This document shows positions 9,275 to 19,852 of a stretch of DNA of 64,000 bases, piece by piece. Position 1 is the first letter of the stretch. Each line of letters begins with the position of its first letter. The notes beneath the pieces are model-generated. The model searched no databases and was not told the DNA's origin. It saw only the letters and a program-made list of their open reading frames with translations. A program made the translations under genes and the position numbers. The DNA is from Alphaproteobacteria bacterium (GTDB taxonomy: Bacteria; Pseudomonadota; Alphaproteobacteria; Micavibrionales; Micavibrionaceae). The stretch is from NCBI GenBank assembly GCA_023150415.1, contig JAKLKY010000003.1:1-64000 (forward strand). The letters are read 5' to 3'.

Positions 9275-9307
9275 TATAAAAGGGGACGGAACTGAAGTTC
9301 CGTCTCC
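9275..9307 (-). terminator. Intrinsic terminator after the GST gene
   Basis: A GC-rich inverted repeat (GACGGAACT / AGTTCCGTC, 2-nt loop) at 9282-9307, followed on the - strand by CCCCTTTTATATT. It lies 18 bp past the stop of the leftward GST gene. A closely related hairpin lies at 13709-13734. Confidence 0.7.
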
Positions 9308-9324
9308 TGACTGACACACAGGCA

Positions 9325-9957
9325 CTATGCCGCCGCCTTGTATTCCACTTGCTCTTCCTGCAGTGCCTTTTGATAGGCGGGCTGGGCGCTAATGGTTTTC
9401 AGCAGCGTTTTTGTCTTTGGGCCGAAGCTGAACTGACGCGGCAGCCATGACCAATTGGCAATGACGGTGAGAAGAATATCGGCTGCTGTTTGCTCCTTGC
9501 CGCACAGATACGGGCCGTTCGCAGCCAGATGGGTTTCGATTTCGTCCCACATGGACTGAATACTGTCGAGCGCGGCCTTTAAAGCTTTTTCCTTGGATGG
9601 GCCATCATCGACCGTGCGCCCGATCATGCCTGCTTTACTATAGGCCACATGCAGCGTCGCATTCGCGAACATCAGCCATTGCAGCGCATTGGCGCGCGCC
9701 CAGCCGGATTTCGGCAATAACGGACTGCTATGCGCATCGCACAGATAGGTGATGATCGCGCCGCCTTCGCGCATGCCATGCCCATCGAATTCCAGAAACG
9801 GCACAGCGCCACGGGGATTCTTTTTGAGGAATTCAGGTTTTTTGGTGTCACCGTCCTTGATGGATGTTCTCACCGCCTTGAACGGCACGTTGAGCGTATT
9901 CAAAATCACATGCACCGCCATCGAGCAGGCACCGGGGGAATAATAAAGCGTATACAT
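9325..9957 (-). CDS. Glutathione S-transferase family protein
   Basis: A 210-residue cytosolic GST: N-terminal thioredoxin-like domain with MYTLYYSPGACSMAVH (Ser/Cys region near the catalytic position), NPRGAVPFLEFDG (cis-Pro of the glutathione site) and the GGAIITYL motif, followed by an all-helical C-terminal domain. Such proteins conjugate or reduce substrates with glutathione; the substrate is unknown. The start at 9957 is fixed by a strong AGGAG 6 nt upstream; the frame upstream of it is not protein-like. Confidence 0.88.
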   Translation of the reverse strand: MYTLYYSPGACSMAVHVILNTLNVPFKAVRTSIKDGDTKKPEFLKKNPRGAVPFLEFDGHGMREGGAIITYLCDAHSSPLLPKSGWARANALQWLMFANATLHVAYSKAGMIGRTVDDGPSKEKALKAALDSIQSMWDEIETHLAANGPYLCGKEQTAADILLTVIANWSWLPRQFSFGPKTKTLLKTISAQPAYQKALQEEQVEYKAAA

Positions 9958-9995
9958 TAAATTCTCCTTATATATTGCACTTACAGATGCACACA

Positions 9996-10023
9996 CAAAT
10001 AGGGCGGATCCGCATGGCGTCAA
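9996..10023 (-). promoter_or_regulatory. Possible promoter for the GST gene
   Basis: On the - strand TTGACG (10018-10023), 16-bp spacer, TATTTG (9996-10001), about 40 nt before the start codon. The -10 match is weak. Confidence 0.35.
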
Positions 10024-10024
10024 G

Positions 10025-10149
10025 AACTATAAGATAGTCATTCCAATTAAGAATCTGACACTTACCATCGTCATTACCCGCATGAAGCGGGTGATGACGG
10101 CTGAGGGATATGTGTCCGGCTCTTAATTGCAATGGCTATACCTATAGTT
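10025..10149. repeat. MITE-like imperfect palindrome of about 125 bp
   Basis: The outer arms 10025-10061 and 10112-10149 are inverted repeats: over the inner 28 positions about 23 match, with AACTATA/TATAGTT at the tips and CAATTAAGA/TCTTAATTG in the middle. Inside lies a second nested hairpin, CATTACCCGC-ATGAA-GCGGGTGATG (10071-10096). No ORF is inside. The structure fits a miniature inverted-repeat element rather than a terminator. Confidence 0.6.
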
Positions 10150-10186
10150 GAAATAATAAAGTAACAAAATTACAAAATTTTATTAC

Positions 10187-10195
10187 TGTGGATAA
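10187..10195 (-). promoter_or_regulatory. Consensus DnaA box
   Basis: TGTGGATAA on +, i.e. TTATCCACA on -, a perfect match to the DnaA 9-mer in an AT-rich intergenic stretch upstream of the orphan gene at 10291. Functional relevance is unknown. Confidence 0.4.
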
Positions 10196-10213
10196 AATGT
10201 GGCAAATTATTAC

Positions 10214-10243
10214 TTGACGCTTGCAAGATAAATCATTTATGGT
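10214..10243 (+). promoter_or_regulatory. Possible promoter for the gene at 10291
   Basis: TTGACG (10214-10219), 18-bp spacer, TATGGT (10238-10243). It lies 48 bp before the start codon. Confidence 0.35.
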
Positions 10244-10290
10244 TTTTATTATGCTATCAAAAGAAAATTTTTAATGGAGGAATTGCAATA

Positions 10291-10740
10291 ATGAGCGCTA
10301 AACTAATCCATCGTACCCATGCCAGCCGAACAGGTGTTTTTGTTGATCGTGATGCAAAACAGCAACTTCTTGAGAGTGTTCCTGCGCGCGGTGCTGTTGT
10401 TGATTTAGGTCCGCAGTTTTATTCCACTGACGCGATGGAGCCTGCATCACCCAATGAATTGACTTCTGATAGATGGGATAAAACAACCATTCGCCGTAGC
10501 GAAGATCCGGTTGATACGCAGGAATTGATCGCAGAGTTTGAGAGGATGGCTTCTCCGGAAGTGGAGAGTAATCCAGATGATCAACCAACGCTACATGAAG
10601 CGTATGCTGTTGAGCTTGTCGTACAGAATGCACGCCCAAAACGTCTTGACATCGATGCAGCCCCAGAAACTGCACTTGACCGTGATGGCGAGGAAGTTTT
10701 TGTATCTCCCGGCGCAAAACTGGTTCTGGTCGCTGCGTAA
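10291..10740 (+). CDS. Hypothetical protein (149 aa), unrecognised
   Basis: I do not recognise this family. It is an acidic, soluble protein without signal peptide or membrane segment; the N-terminus [23 protein letters not shown] is basic and the centre is rich in Asp/Glu/Pro. The gene is supported by a good AATGGAGGAATT ribosome-binding site 9 nt before the ATG and a candidate promoter upstream. It ends 38 bp before uvrA on the same strand, so it could be transcribed with uvrA. A 199-codon frame on the opposite strand is less convincing. Confidence 0.65.
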   Translation: MSAKLIHRTHASRTGVFVDRDAKQQLLESVPARGAVVDLGPQFYSTDAMEPASPNELTSDRWDKTTIRRSEDPVDTQELIAEFERMASPEVESNPDDQPTLHEAYAVELVVQNARPKRLDIDAAPETALDRDGEEVFVSPGAKLVLVAA

Positions 10741-10778
10741 CAAAAAATTGGACTTTGTGCCGCGCATGCGCCATATGA

Positions 10779-13685
<2,907 letters not shown>

Positions 13686-13708
13686 AAACCCAGTCTCTGG
13701 GATGGTTT

Positions 13709-13734
13709 GGGGACGAACCTTAAGTTTCGTCTCC
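13709..13734. terminator. Hairpin downstream of uvrA
   Basis: A 26-bp imperfect palindrome (GGGGACGAA...TTCGTCTCC) 24 bp after the uvrA stop, related to the GST terminator hairpin at 9282-9307. There is little T tract on the + strand, so termination is uncertain. Confidence 0.4.
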
Positions 13735-13820
13735 TGTAGAATTTAAAGTCTTCGCGTAAATGATTGTCTTTAATTTATTCTTATTGACACCCGCTTTATA
13801 ATTATGTCATGTTGAGGACC

Positions 13821-13949
13821 ATGAAATCGTTTCGTTCCAAAGCTCTTGGCTTGGCATTTCGCGATGCGTGCATTCAAATTTGCACGCTTGGACCCCATCA
13901 TAAACAAATCGCCCAGACGACTCTCTTAGCATTTCTTGCGATGTGTTGA
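13821..13949 (+). CDS. Possible 42-residue protein
   Basis: A short frame beginning MKSFRSKALGLAFRDAC and ending AFLAMC, with GAGG 4 nt before the ATG. TTGACA and TATAAT motifs occur just upstream but are too close together to form a canonical pair. It ends 6 bp before the convergent sucD stop. No family is recognised; it could be chance. Confidence 0.25.
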   Translation: MKSFRSKALGLAFRDACIQICTLGPHHKQIAQTTLLAFLAMC

Positions 13950-13955
13950 TCGCGT

Positions 13956-14831
13956 TTAGCGCCCGATCGCCTTCATAACCGCATCACCCAGGCCGGCGGG
14001 AGATTCAGAGACCACAAACCCGGCTTCGCGCATCGCCGCCATTTTCGCGGGGGCGGTGTCATTCGCACCGGAGATCAGCGCGCCGGCATGGCCCATGCGT
14101 TTTCCGGGGGGGGCGGTCGCACCGGCGATAAACCCGGCAATTGGCTTTTTATTCTTCGCGCGTTTGTAGAATTCGCAGGCTTCGAGCTCTGCGGTGCCGC
14201 CGATTTCGCCGATCATCAAAATCGCCTCGGTTTCGGGATCGTTCAGGAACAGCTCCAGGCAATCAATGAAATTCGTGCCATTGACCGGATCGCCGCCGAT
14301 GCCGATGCATGTGCTTTGACCAAGACCGACCGCGCCGGTCTGCGCCACAGCCTCATAGGTCAGCGTACCAGAGCGCGAGACGATGCCCACCTTGCCGCGC
14401 TTGTGGATGTGGCCGGGCATGATGCCGATCTTGCATTCGCCGGGTGTGATAACGCCGGGGCAGTTGGGCCCGATGAGGCGTGTTTTCGAGCCTTGCAAGG
14501 CGCGCTTCACGCGCACCATGTCCAGCACGGGAATGCCTTCGGTAATGCAAACGGCAAGTTCGATTTCCGCATCGATGGCTTCGAGAATCGCATCGGCGGC
14601 AAAGGGCGGCGGGACGTAAATAACACTGGCATTGGCGCCGGTTTTGGCCTTCGCATCGGCGACCGTATCAAACACCGGCAGGCCCAGATGCTGCGTCCCG
14701 CCTTTGCCGGGCGTCACGCCGCCGACCATATTCGTGCCGTAGGCGATGGCTTGCTCGGAATGGAAAGTCCCTTGCGCGCCGGTAAAGCCCTGACAAATCA
14801 GCTTGGTGTTTTTATTAACAAGTACGGCCAT
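13956..14831 (-). CDS. sucD: Succinate-CoA ligase (ADP/GDP-forming) alpha subunit
   Basis: TCA-cycle enzyme subunit that carries the phosphohistidine and binds CoA. 291 residues, normal length. N-terminal CoA-binding Rossmann domain ([29 protein letters not shown]) and the ligase domain with [20 protein letters not shown]. The active His lies in [11 protein letters not shown]. The beta-subunit gene sucC, which is normally immediately upstream in the same operon, is absent; the upstream neighbour is an unrelated rightward gene. Start ATG at 14831 follows GGATACCC. Confidence 0.97.
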   Translation of the reverse strand: MAVLVNKNTKLICQGFTGAQGTFHSEQAIAYGTNMVGGVTPGKGGTQHLGLPVFDTVADAKAKTGANASVIYVPPPFAADAILEAIDAEIELAVCITEGIPVLDMVRVKRALQGSKTRLIGPNCPGVITPGECKIGIMPGHIHKRGKVGIVSRSGTLTYEAVAQTGAVGLGQSTCIGIGGDPVNGTNFIDCLELFLNDPETEAILMIGEIGGTAELEACEFYKRAKNKKPIAGFIAGATAPPGKRMGHAGALISGANDTAPAKMAAMREAGFVVSESPAGLGDAVMKAIGR

Positions 14832-15005
14832 TGGGTATCCTTTGCAGTGATATGCGGGTGAATCGTTAACTTTCCCTACTCTATCAAGATTTTGCGTCGG
14901 GGAAAGAGGGGATTTTCTATGAATAAGGCGATATTATTTATTGACAGTCTGTCATAATTAAGTTAATTATAATGGCTCATAAAAACATAATACAGGGAGA
15001 CGCCA

Positions 15006-15689
15006 ATGACTCGCGTAAGTGCTGCAAAGACACGGCCAAAAGTAAAACGGGCACCATCAACAAAGGTCAGCCCCGCTTATCGCGAGCAATGCCATGTTCT
15101 TATCGACAGAGTAACAAGCTATATGAATCCCGATGAAGCCCTGACGGAGATTGAACAAGCCTTTAAAAATAACATGGCCTTATGCCGCCAGATGCTGATA
15201 GCGATTAATGAGCTTCTTAAAAGTAAAGGCTCTGAATACAAAAATCTCTGCTTTGATGCTGAGCGGATGAACCGCCTGACCGAGGTTTGTGCTCTGATTG
15301 CCCAATACGATCGCAAGCTTATTCCTCTTGTTACCAAGACACTGGGAAAAATCCTGCAGGAAACCAAAAAACTTCAGGACCCCGAAAATGAAAAGGATGA
15401 CTTTGATCCTTTCCCGGTTTTAACAACGATGGTTGATATTGCGAGCCAAAGACCGGAGCTTCTGGTGCGGGATGTTCTCCCCTTGGCACAGCCGCATCTC
15501 AGCAAGGGCGGGCAGGATAGCCATGCGCTGGCGGCGGCATTTTATACCGCGGCCGTTGACAATCCAGATCATAGGCCAAGAATCTTCGAAGCCTTTAAGA
15601 ATGTGTTTCGCGCAGGCCCTGTCGCGGCGGATCAGGGAACTTTTCTGCATGCGTGTTGTGATGCATTGAAGACCCCTGCAGTTCCTTAA
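15006..15689 (+). CDS. Hypothetical helical protein (227 aa)
   Basis: Not recognised. Predominantly helical in appearance, with a basic N-terminus (RVSAAKTRPKVKRAPSTK) followed by amphipathic helices reminiscent of alpha-solenoid repeats. No signal peptide or membrane segment. A strong ribosome-binding site (ACAGGGAGACGCC) supports the ATG at 15006, and a clean intrinsic terminator follows the stop, so this is a monocistronic gene. Confidence 0.75.
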   Translation: MTRVSAAKTRPKVKRAPSTKVSPAYREQCHVLIDRVTSYMNPDEALTEIEQAFKNNMALCRQMLIAINELLKSKGSEYKNLCFDAERMNRLTEVCALIAQYDRKLIPLVTKTLGKILQETKKLQDPENEKDDFDPFPVLTTMVDIASQRPELLVRDVLPLAQPHLSKGGQDSHALAAAFYTAAVDNPDHRPRIFEAFKNVFRAGPVAADQGTFLHACCDALKTPAVP

Positions 15690-15694
15690 GGAAT

Positions 15695-15726
15695 GGGACA
15701 CATTAGTTTAATGTGTCCCCGTTTTT
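15695..15726 (+). terminator. Intrinsic terminator
   Basis: An 11-bp perfect stem GGGACACATTA / TAATGTGTCCC with a 3-nt loop, then CGTTTTT, directly after the stop of the gene at 15006. Confidence 0.88.
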
Positions 15727-15772
15727 GCCCACATTTTCGGCACGCTCCGCTGGAGCGGACGGATTCAGGAAG

Positions 15773-17608
15773 TTACTGACACGCCAGGCATTCTTCGTAT
15801 TTTTTCTCACCGCTATCGCCCAGCTCGGGTTCGCGCTGGTCTTTCGGCGCGGCGCCTTGCGCGCGCTTCCATGAGGCATCGGATTCGGCGCGCTGGATTG
15901 ATTTGCTGCGGCAATAATACAGCGATTTCACGCCCTTCTTCCACGCCTCGAAATGCACGCGGTGCAGCTCGGCCTTGTGCACGTTGCCGGGCAGGAAGAC
16001 GTTGAGCGATTGTGCCTGACAGACAAACGGGGTTCGGTCGCCCGCATGCTCGATCAGCCAGCGCTGGTCGATTTCGAAAGCGGTTTTAAAGACGTCTTTT
16101 TCCTCCTGCGTCAGGAAATCGAGATGCTGGACCGAGCCTTCATTGGTGAAGATGGACGACCAGACATCTTCGGTATTCTGGCCCTTTTCCGCCAGCAGTT
16201 TTTCGAGATAGGCGTTCTTGACGGCGAAGGAGCCGGAGAGCGTCTTGTGCGTGAAGGCGTTTGCCGCGTTGGGTTCGATGCCCGGCGACGCGCCGCCGCA
16301 GATGATGGAGATGGAGGCCGTGGGGGCGATAGCGATTTTATTGGAGAATCGCTCCATCACGCCGTAATCGGCCGCATCAGGGCATGGGCCGCGCTCATGC
16401 GCGAGCTTGACCGAGGCATCATCGGCCTGACGCTTGATGTGCTGGAACATCCGGCGGTTCCAGACCTTGGCCATCACGCCTTCGATGGGGATCATCTTGC
16501 TTTGCAGGAAGGAATGGAAGCCCATGACACCCAGCCCCACCGAACGTTCGCGCATGGCAGCATATTTGGCGCGTTTCATGGAATCCGGCGCCTTGGCGAT
16601 GAAATCACTCAGGACGTTATCGAGGAATCGCATGACGTCCTCGATGAAGGTGGGATGCGTGTTCCACTGATCCCACGTCTCGAGATTGAGCGAGGACAAA
16701 CAGCACACCGCCGTGCGGTCATTGCCGAGATGATCAACACCGGTGGGCAGCGTGATTTCAGAGCAGAGATTGCTCATCTTCACTGTCAGGCCGGCCATTT
16801 TGTGATGATCGGGGATACGGTCATTCACATGGTCGATGTAGACGATATAAGGTTCGCCCGTCTCGATTCGCGCCGTCAGCAGACGAATCCACAGATCGCG
16901 CGCACTGATGCGGTCGACGATATGATTGTCCTTGGGCGATTTCAGGGCCCATTCCTCGTTATTCTCCACCGCCACCATAAAGGCATTGTTGACCAGCACA
17001 CCATGATGCAGGTTCAGCGCCTTGCGATTCGGGTCGCCACCGGTGGGTCGGCGAATTTCTATAAACTCCTCAATCTCGGGATGCCAGATGGGAAGATAGA
17101 TGGCGGCCGAGCCCCGGCGCAGCGAGCCCTGCGAAATGGCCAAAGTGAGAGAATCCATGACGCGGATAAACGGTACGATACCGCTCGTTTTGCCGTTGCG
17201 GCCGACTTTTTCACCGATCGAGCGCACATTGCCCCAATACGATCCGATGCCGCCACCCAAAGACGCCAGCCAGACATTCTCATTCCACAGGGAGACGATG
17301 TCTTCGAGCGAATCTTTGGTTTCATTCAGGAAGCAGGAAATCGGCAGACCGCGATTCGTCCCGCCATTCGAGAGTACCGGCGTAGCCGGCATGAACCACA
17401 GCTTGGAGATGTAATCATACAGACGCTGCGCATGCGCCGAATCGTCTCCGTAATACATGGCCACCCGCGCAAAGAGATCTTGATACGACTCTTCAGGCAG
17501 CAGGTAACGGTCAGTCAGCGTGGCTTTCCCGAAATTGGTGAGGAAAGCATCGCGGGACCGATCGATCTGGACGCGGTTGCCCCGCTCCATTTGCGCAACG
17601 TCAAACAT
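15773..17608 (-). CDS. nrdA: Class I ribonucleoside-diphosphate reductase, alpha subunit
   Basis: Catalytic subunit reducing NDPs to dNDPs. 611 residues, without an N-terminal ATP-cone, so it is a short form that may lack the usual activity site for dATP inhibition. Catalytic features: the first redox Cys in LPISCFLNE, Cys/Glu in MSNLCSEI, the second redox Cys in VCCLSSLNLE, and the C-terminal thioredoxin-reducible CxxC tail EECLACQ. AGGAG lies 9 nt before the ATG. The partner nrdB lies about 23 kb away at 40420 rather than adjacent. A perfect DnaA box sits about 55 bp upstream. Ends convergently with the gene at 15006. Confidence 0.96.
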   Translation of the reverse strand: MFDVAQMERGNRVQIDRSRDAFLTNFGKATLTDRYLLPEESYQDLFARVAMYYGDDSAHAQRLYDYISKLWFMPATPVLSNGGTNRGLPISCFLNETKDSLEDIVSLWNENVWLASLGGGIGSYWGNVRSIGEKVGRNGKTSGIVPFIRVMDSLTLAISQGSLRRGSAAIYLPIWHPEIEEFIEIRRPTGGDPNRKALNLHHGVLVNNAFMVAVENNEEWALKSPKDNHIVDRISARDLWIRLLTARIETGEPYIVYIDHVNDRIPDHHKMAGLTVKMSNLCSEITLPTGVDHLGNDRTAVCCLSSLNLETWDQWNTHPTFIEDVMRFLDNVLSDFIAKAPDSMKRAKYAAMRERSVGLGVMGFHSFLQSKMIPIEGVMAKVWNRRMFQHIKRQADDASVKLAHERGPCPDAADYGVMERFSNKIAIAPTASISIICGGASPGIEPNAANAFTHKTLSGSFAVKNAYLEKLLAEKGQNTEDVWSSIFTNEGSVQHLDFLTQEEKDVFKTAFEIDQRWLIEHAGDRTPFVCQAQSLNVFLPGNVHKAELHRVHFEAWKKGVKSLYYCRSKSIQRAESDASWKRAQGAAPKDQREPELGDSGEKKYEECLACQ

Positions 17609-17661
17609 GAGTTCATACTCCTATAAATCATTTAGATCCGCGAGGGATTTAGCAGAGGGGG

Positions 17662-17670
17662 TGTGGATAA
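17662..17670 (-). promoter_or_regulatory. Consensus DnaA box upstream of nrdA
   Basis: TTATCCACA on the - strand, 53 bp before the nrdA start. DnaA boxes control nrdAB in E. coli, so a regulatory role is plausible. A one-mismatch copy (TTATCCGCA, +) lies at 17917-17925. The rest of the 383-bp gap from 17609 to 17991 shows no gene that I can recognise. Confidence 0.5.
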
Positions 17671-17931
17671 GTCCTTCTGGACACAATCCGTAGATTAATT
17701 CTTCTTAAAAGCTACTACATCTCGTGGAAGCCTGCCAAGAAAATTTTTGCATTTTTACACCGTCATAAATTTGCGTTTGCGTCGCCGCATACGATGAAAT
17801 GTCTCTTTGATCATGGTCTTAGAACCCTCTATCCCCAGATTCGCCCCCACAAAAAAAGATCGAAAATTGCTGATATAAACTGGAACAAAGCCATGAATGC
17901 ATAGGATTATTGATTGTTATCCGCACCATAT

Positions 17932-17960
17932 TTGACACAATATAAAATGTGTTTTAATGA
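17932..17960 (+). promoter_or_regulatory. Possible promoter with overlapping palindrome
   Basis: TTGACA at 17932-17937 overlaps the 18-bp palindrome-like ACACA...TGTGT at 17935-17952; a weak -10 (TAATGA) lies at 17955. It would drive the frame starting at 17992. The palindrome resembles an NrdR box but is 2 bp too long. Confidence 0.3.
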
Positions 17961-17991
17961 ATACAAATAATAACAATCAGAGATAGGAAAC

Positions 17992-18641
17992 ATGCCTACA
18001 AAAGCACCAAGCCTTCAATCTTCTTTAGCCATAGCGCTACGCGCTGCAAAGCTTAAAACCGAAAAGGGTTTGGCAAGAGGTTTGGGACAAAAAAAGAGCC
18101 TGGTGAATCACCTGCACATCCGTCGAACAGAGAAATAGTAAACCGCATTCACAAGCTTGCAGAATGGATCGAAACCCATAAAACTCAAACAAAAAGACGT
18201 CTATGCCACCGCTTTAAAGATGTTCATAATAAGCCGTGTTCAGAAAACAAACTAGATGCATTGAATGCATTAGAAAATTTTAATATCGCGGGTTTGGATC
18301 CACAAAGCGGGCCAGAACAATTTGATCTTTCGTTAGAGCCACATAGTGAGAAATTCAGAAAAGTGTTCTTTGTAGACAATACCGCCGTATGCCAGGCCCT
18401 TGCCGATTCCTCTACTACCGAGGCCCTCAAAAAACTTATTCAAGCTTGCCTCCGCGCTAATTTTTAAATTTCGATTCGTAATGAAAATACTGGTAATGAA
18501 GACAGGCGTACAATCGGCTTTTGGATCCGGGTTCTTCCATTCTGTACTTTTGATCTTGGGACACTATTGCACACGGGTTGTTTGCCTCATACAGGCGAAA
18601 AACTGGAACAATTGGCACAAGCACCAAAGCCGACGCTTTAG
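17992..18641 (+). pseudogene. Frameshifted/decayed gene of unknown function, or a -1 frameshifting gene
   Basis: A frame with a good ribosome-binding site (ATAGGAAAC) starts at ATG 17992 (MPTKAPSLQSSLAIALRAAK) and stops after 48 residues. At 18089-18095 seven A residues are read C-AA-AAA-AAG, the A_AAA_AAG slippery heptamer known from dnaX. A -1 shift there enters a long frame (EPGESPAHPSNREIVNRIHK...) that runs to TAA at 18465, giving about 158 residues. The same frame is open again after that TAA to TAG at 18639-18641 (DRRTIGFWIRVLP...). An SD-like AGAGG lies 8 nt before the slip site. Either a degraded gene or programmed frameshifting; I recognise no family. A 69-residue frame from 18481 overlaps it and looks less protein-like. 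Confidence 0.45.
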
Positions 18642-18717
18642 GCAGGACTTTTACGCTGCAAAAAGATTAGGTAAGAAAATATTGCAATGAGTGATTCCCG
18701 CACAAATGCGGCAGATT

Positions 18718-19671
18718 TTACTCCCCCGCCGCGGCGGCGATCATGGTCTCGCGCGGAGAGGTGTGCAGCCACCAGCTCTGGCGATTGATGGAATAGATGG
18801 GGCGGTAGCGCCCGGCTTGTTCCGCGGCGACCAATGTCTTGATCTGATTATCCAGCACGAACACCCCCTGCGGCGTGTAGACGGCCAGCACAGCATGCGG
18901 CATGTCGCGCTGGGTGTCTTGCACGATGGCCAGGCGCAGCCGCTCCTCTGGCACGCCCAGCGCGCGCAAGGCTGCGTATTTGGCGATCGCGAAATCCTCG
19001 CAATCGCCGCCTTTATCCAGGAACTCGACAGGCGTCGCCCAATAATCGCTGCGGCCCCAATTTTCCTGATCGGCGATGTAGGGTTGTTTGTTCATAAGGG
19101 CATTCACAGCCGCAGCCATGTCCTTTAGCGACAGCGCGGCCAAAGGTTTGAGATCTGCGCGCAGGCGTGCGAGTGCTTCTTGCGCCTGCCCCGCCTGGGT
19201 ATTAAAGCGGGCAAACATCTCATGCCATTTGGTAAAGGATTCGGTTTGGGCCGAAGCCTGTTCGACCGTGCCGAACAAGGCGCGGCGTACGCCAGGCGCA
19301 GGTATAGAATCGGGCCGATCGGTGAGTACCATCAAGACCGCGGGCAAATCGCGTTGCTGTTCCGGTGCGGCGTGGGCCTTACGCTCGGGTCCGACGCATA
19401 ACGCCATCGCCAAGACCATGACTGCGACAGCACAGCGCACCCCTCCCTGCAACGCCAACGCAAAGCCAAGCTGCGCCCGGTTCAGATTGCCTTGACGCAC
19501 TAGAATGCGCCCCAGAGGCCCGGGAGTGATCTTTTGCTCGCGCAAGGCAGACCGCAAGGCGGCAGGCGAGAGGATCCCGCAAAGAACCAGGAGATCCCCC
19601 AACCGCCCGTTTTTTTGAAAAATACTTCGGAAAAGCGCCTTTTTTGGCGTCTTTTTTAATACCATGCGCAC
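18718..19671 (-). CDS. Membrane-anchored transglutaminase-like cysteine peptidase (LapG-like) with N-terminal MshEN domain
   Basis: 317 residues with three parts. Residues 23-46 and 52-75 each fit the 24-residue MshEN c-di-GMP motif (RLGxxLxxxG...L..aL..Q) and are separated by exactly five residues (KITPG), as in MshE and GspE N-domains. Residues 76-94 form a membrane segment. Residues ~108-317 match the bacterial transglutaminase-like cysteine peptidase family (LapG; PF06035): KGGDCEDFAIAKY with catalytic Cys224, MPHAVLAVY with His259, and VLDNQ with Asp274. LapG is a periplasmic protease that releases surface adhesins and is normally controlled by the separate c-di-GMP receptor LapD. This layout would put c-di-GMP binding in the cytoplasm and the protease in the periplasm. 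Start is GTG 19671 or ATG 19665 (GGGGGTG upstream). Confidence 0.85.
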   Translation of the reverse strand: MRMVLKKTPKKALFRSIFQKNGRLGDLLVLCGILSPAALRSALREQKITPGPLGRILVRQGNLNRAQLGFALALQGGVRCAVAVMVLAMALCVGPERKAHAAPEQQRDLPAVLMVLTDRPDSIPAPGVRRALFGTVEQASAQTESFTKWHEMFARFNTQAGQAQEALARLRADLKPLAALSLKDMAAAVNALMNKQPYIADQENWGRSDYWATPVEFLDKGGDCEDFAIAKYAALRALGVPEERLRLAIVQDTQRDMPHAVLAVYTPQGVFVLDNQIKTLVAAEQAGRYRPIYSINRQSWWLHTSPRETMIAAAAGE

Positions 19672-19852
19672 CCCCGCAACCGCTTTTAGACCCTCTTTTA
19701 GGCTATTTATTCCTCCTTATATTAGACCCCAGAAACATTGACGAAAGGTGAAGAAAGGCGCATAAAAGCGAAGGATTTTAACCGTTTTAACATACCCCCT
19801 GCCCTGAGCCCTTGCGGCGCATTCGAGGTGGAGGGAGATGTAAGCAGAAAAA

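Noticed and set aside
15953-17626. 557-codon frame on the + strand opposite nrdA
   Set aside because: It mirrors the codon structure of nrdA, which has clear catalytic motifs; no family features in the antisense product.
17935-17952. NrdR-box-like palindrome ACACAATATAAAATGTGT
   Set aside because: The half-sites are 10 bp apart rather than 8, there is no second box in phase, and it is nearer to the unknown small gene than to nrdA.
18481-18690. 69-codon + strand frame MKILVMKTGVQ...
   Set aside because: It overlaps the more protein-like frame that continues the 17992 gene and has no ribosome-binding site.
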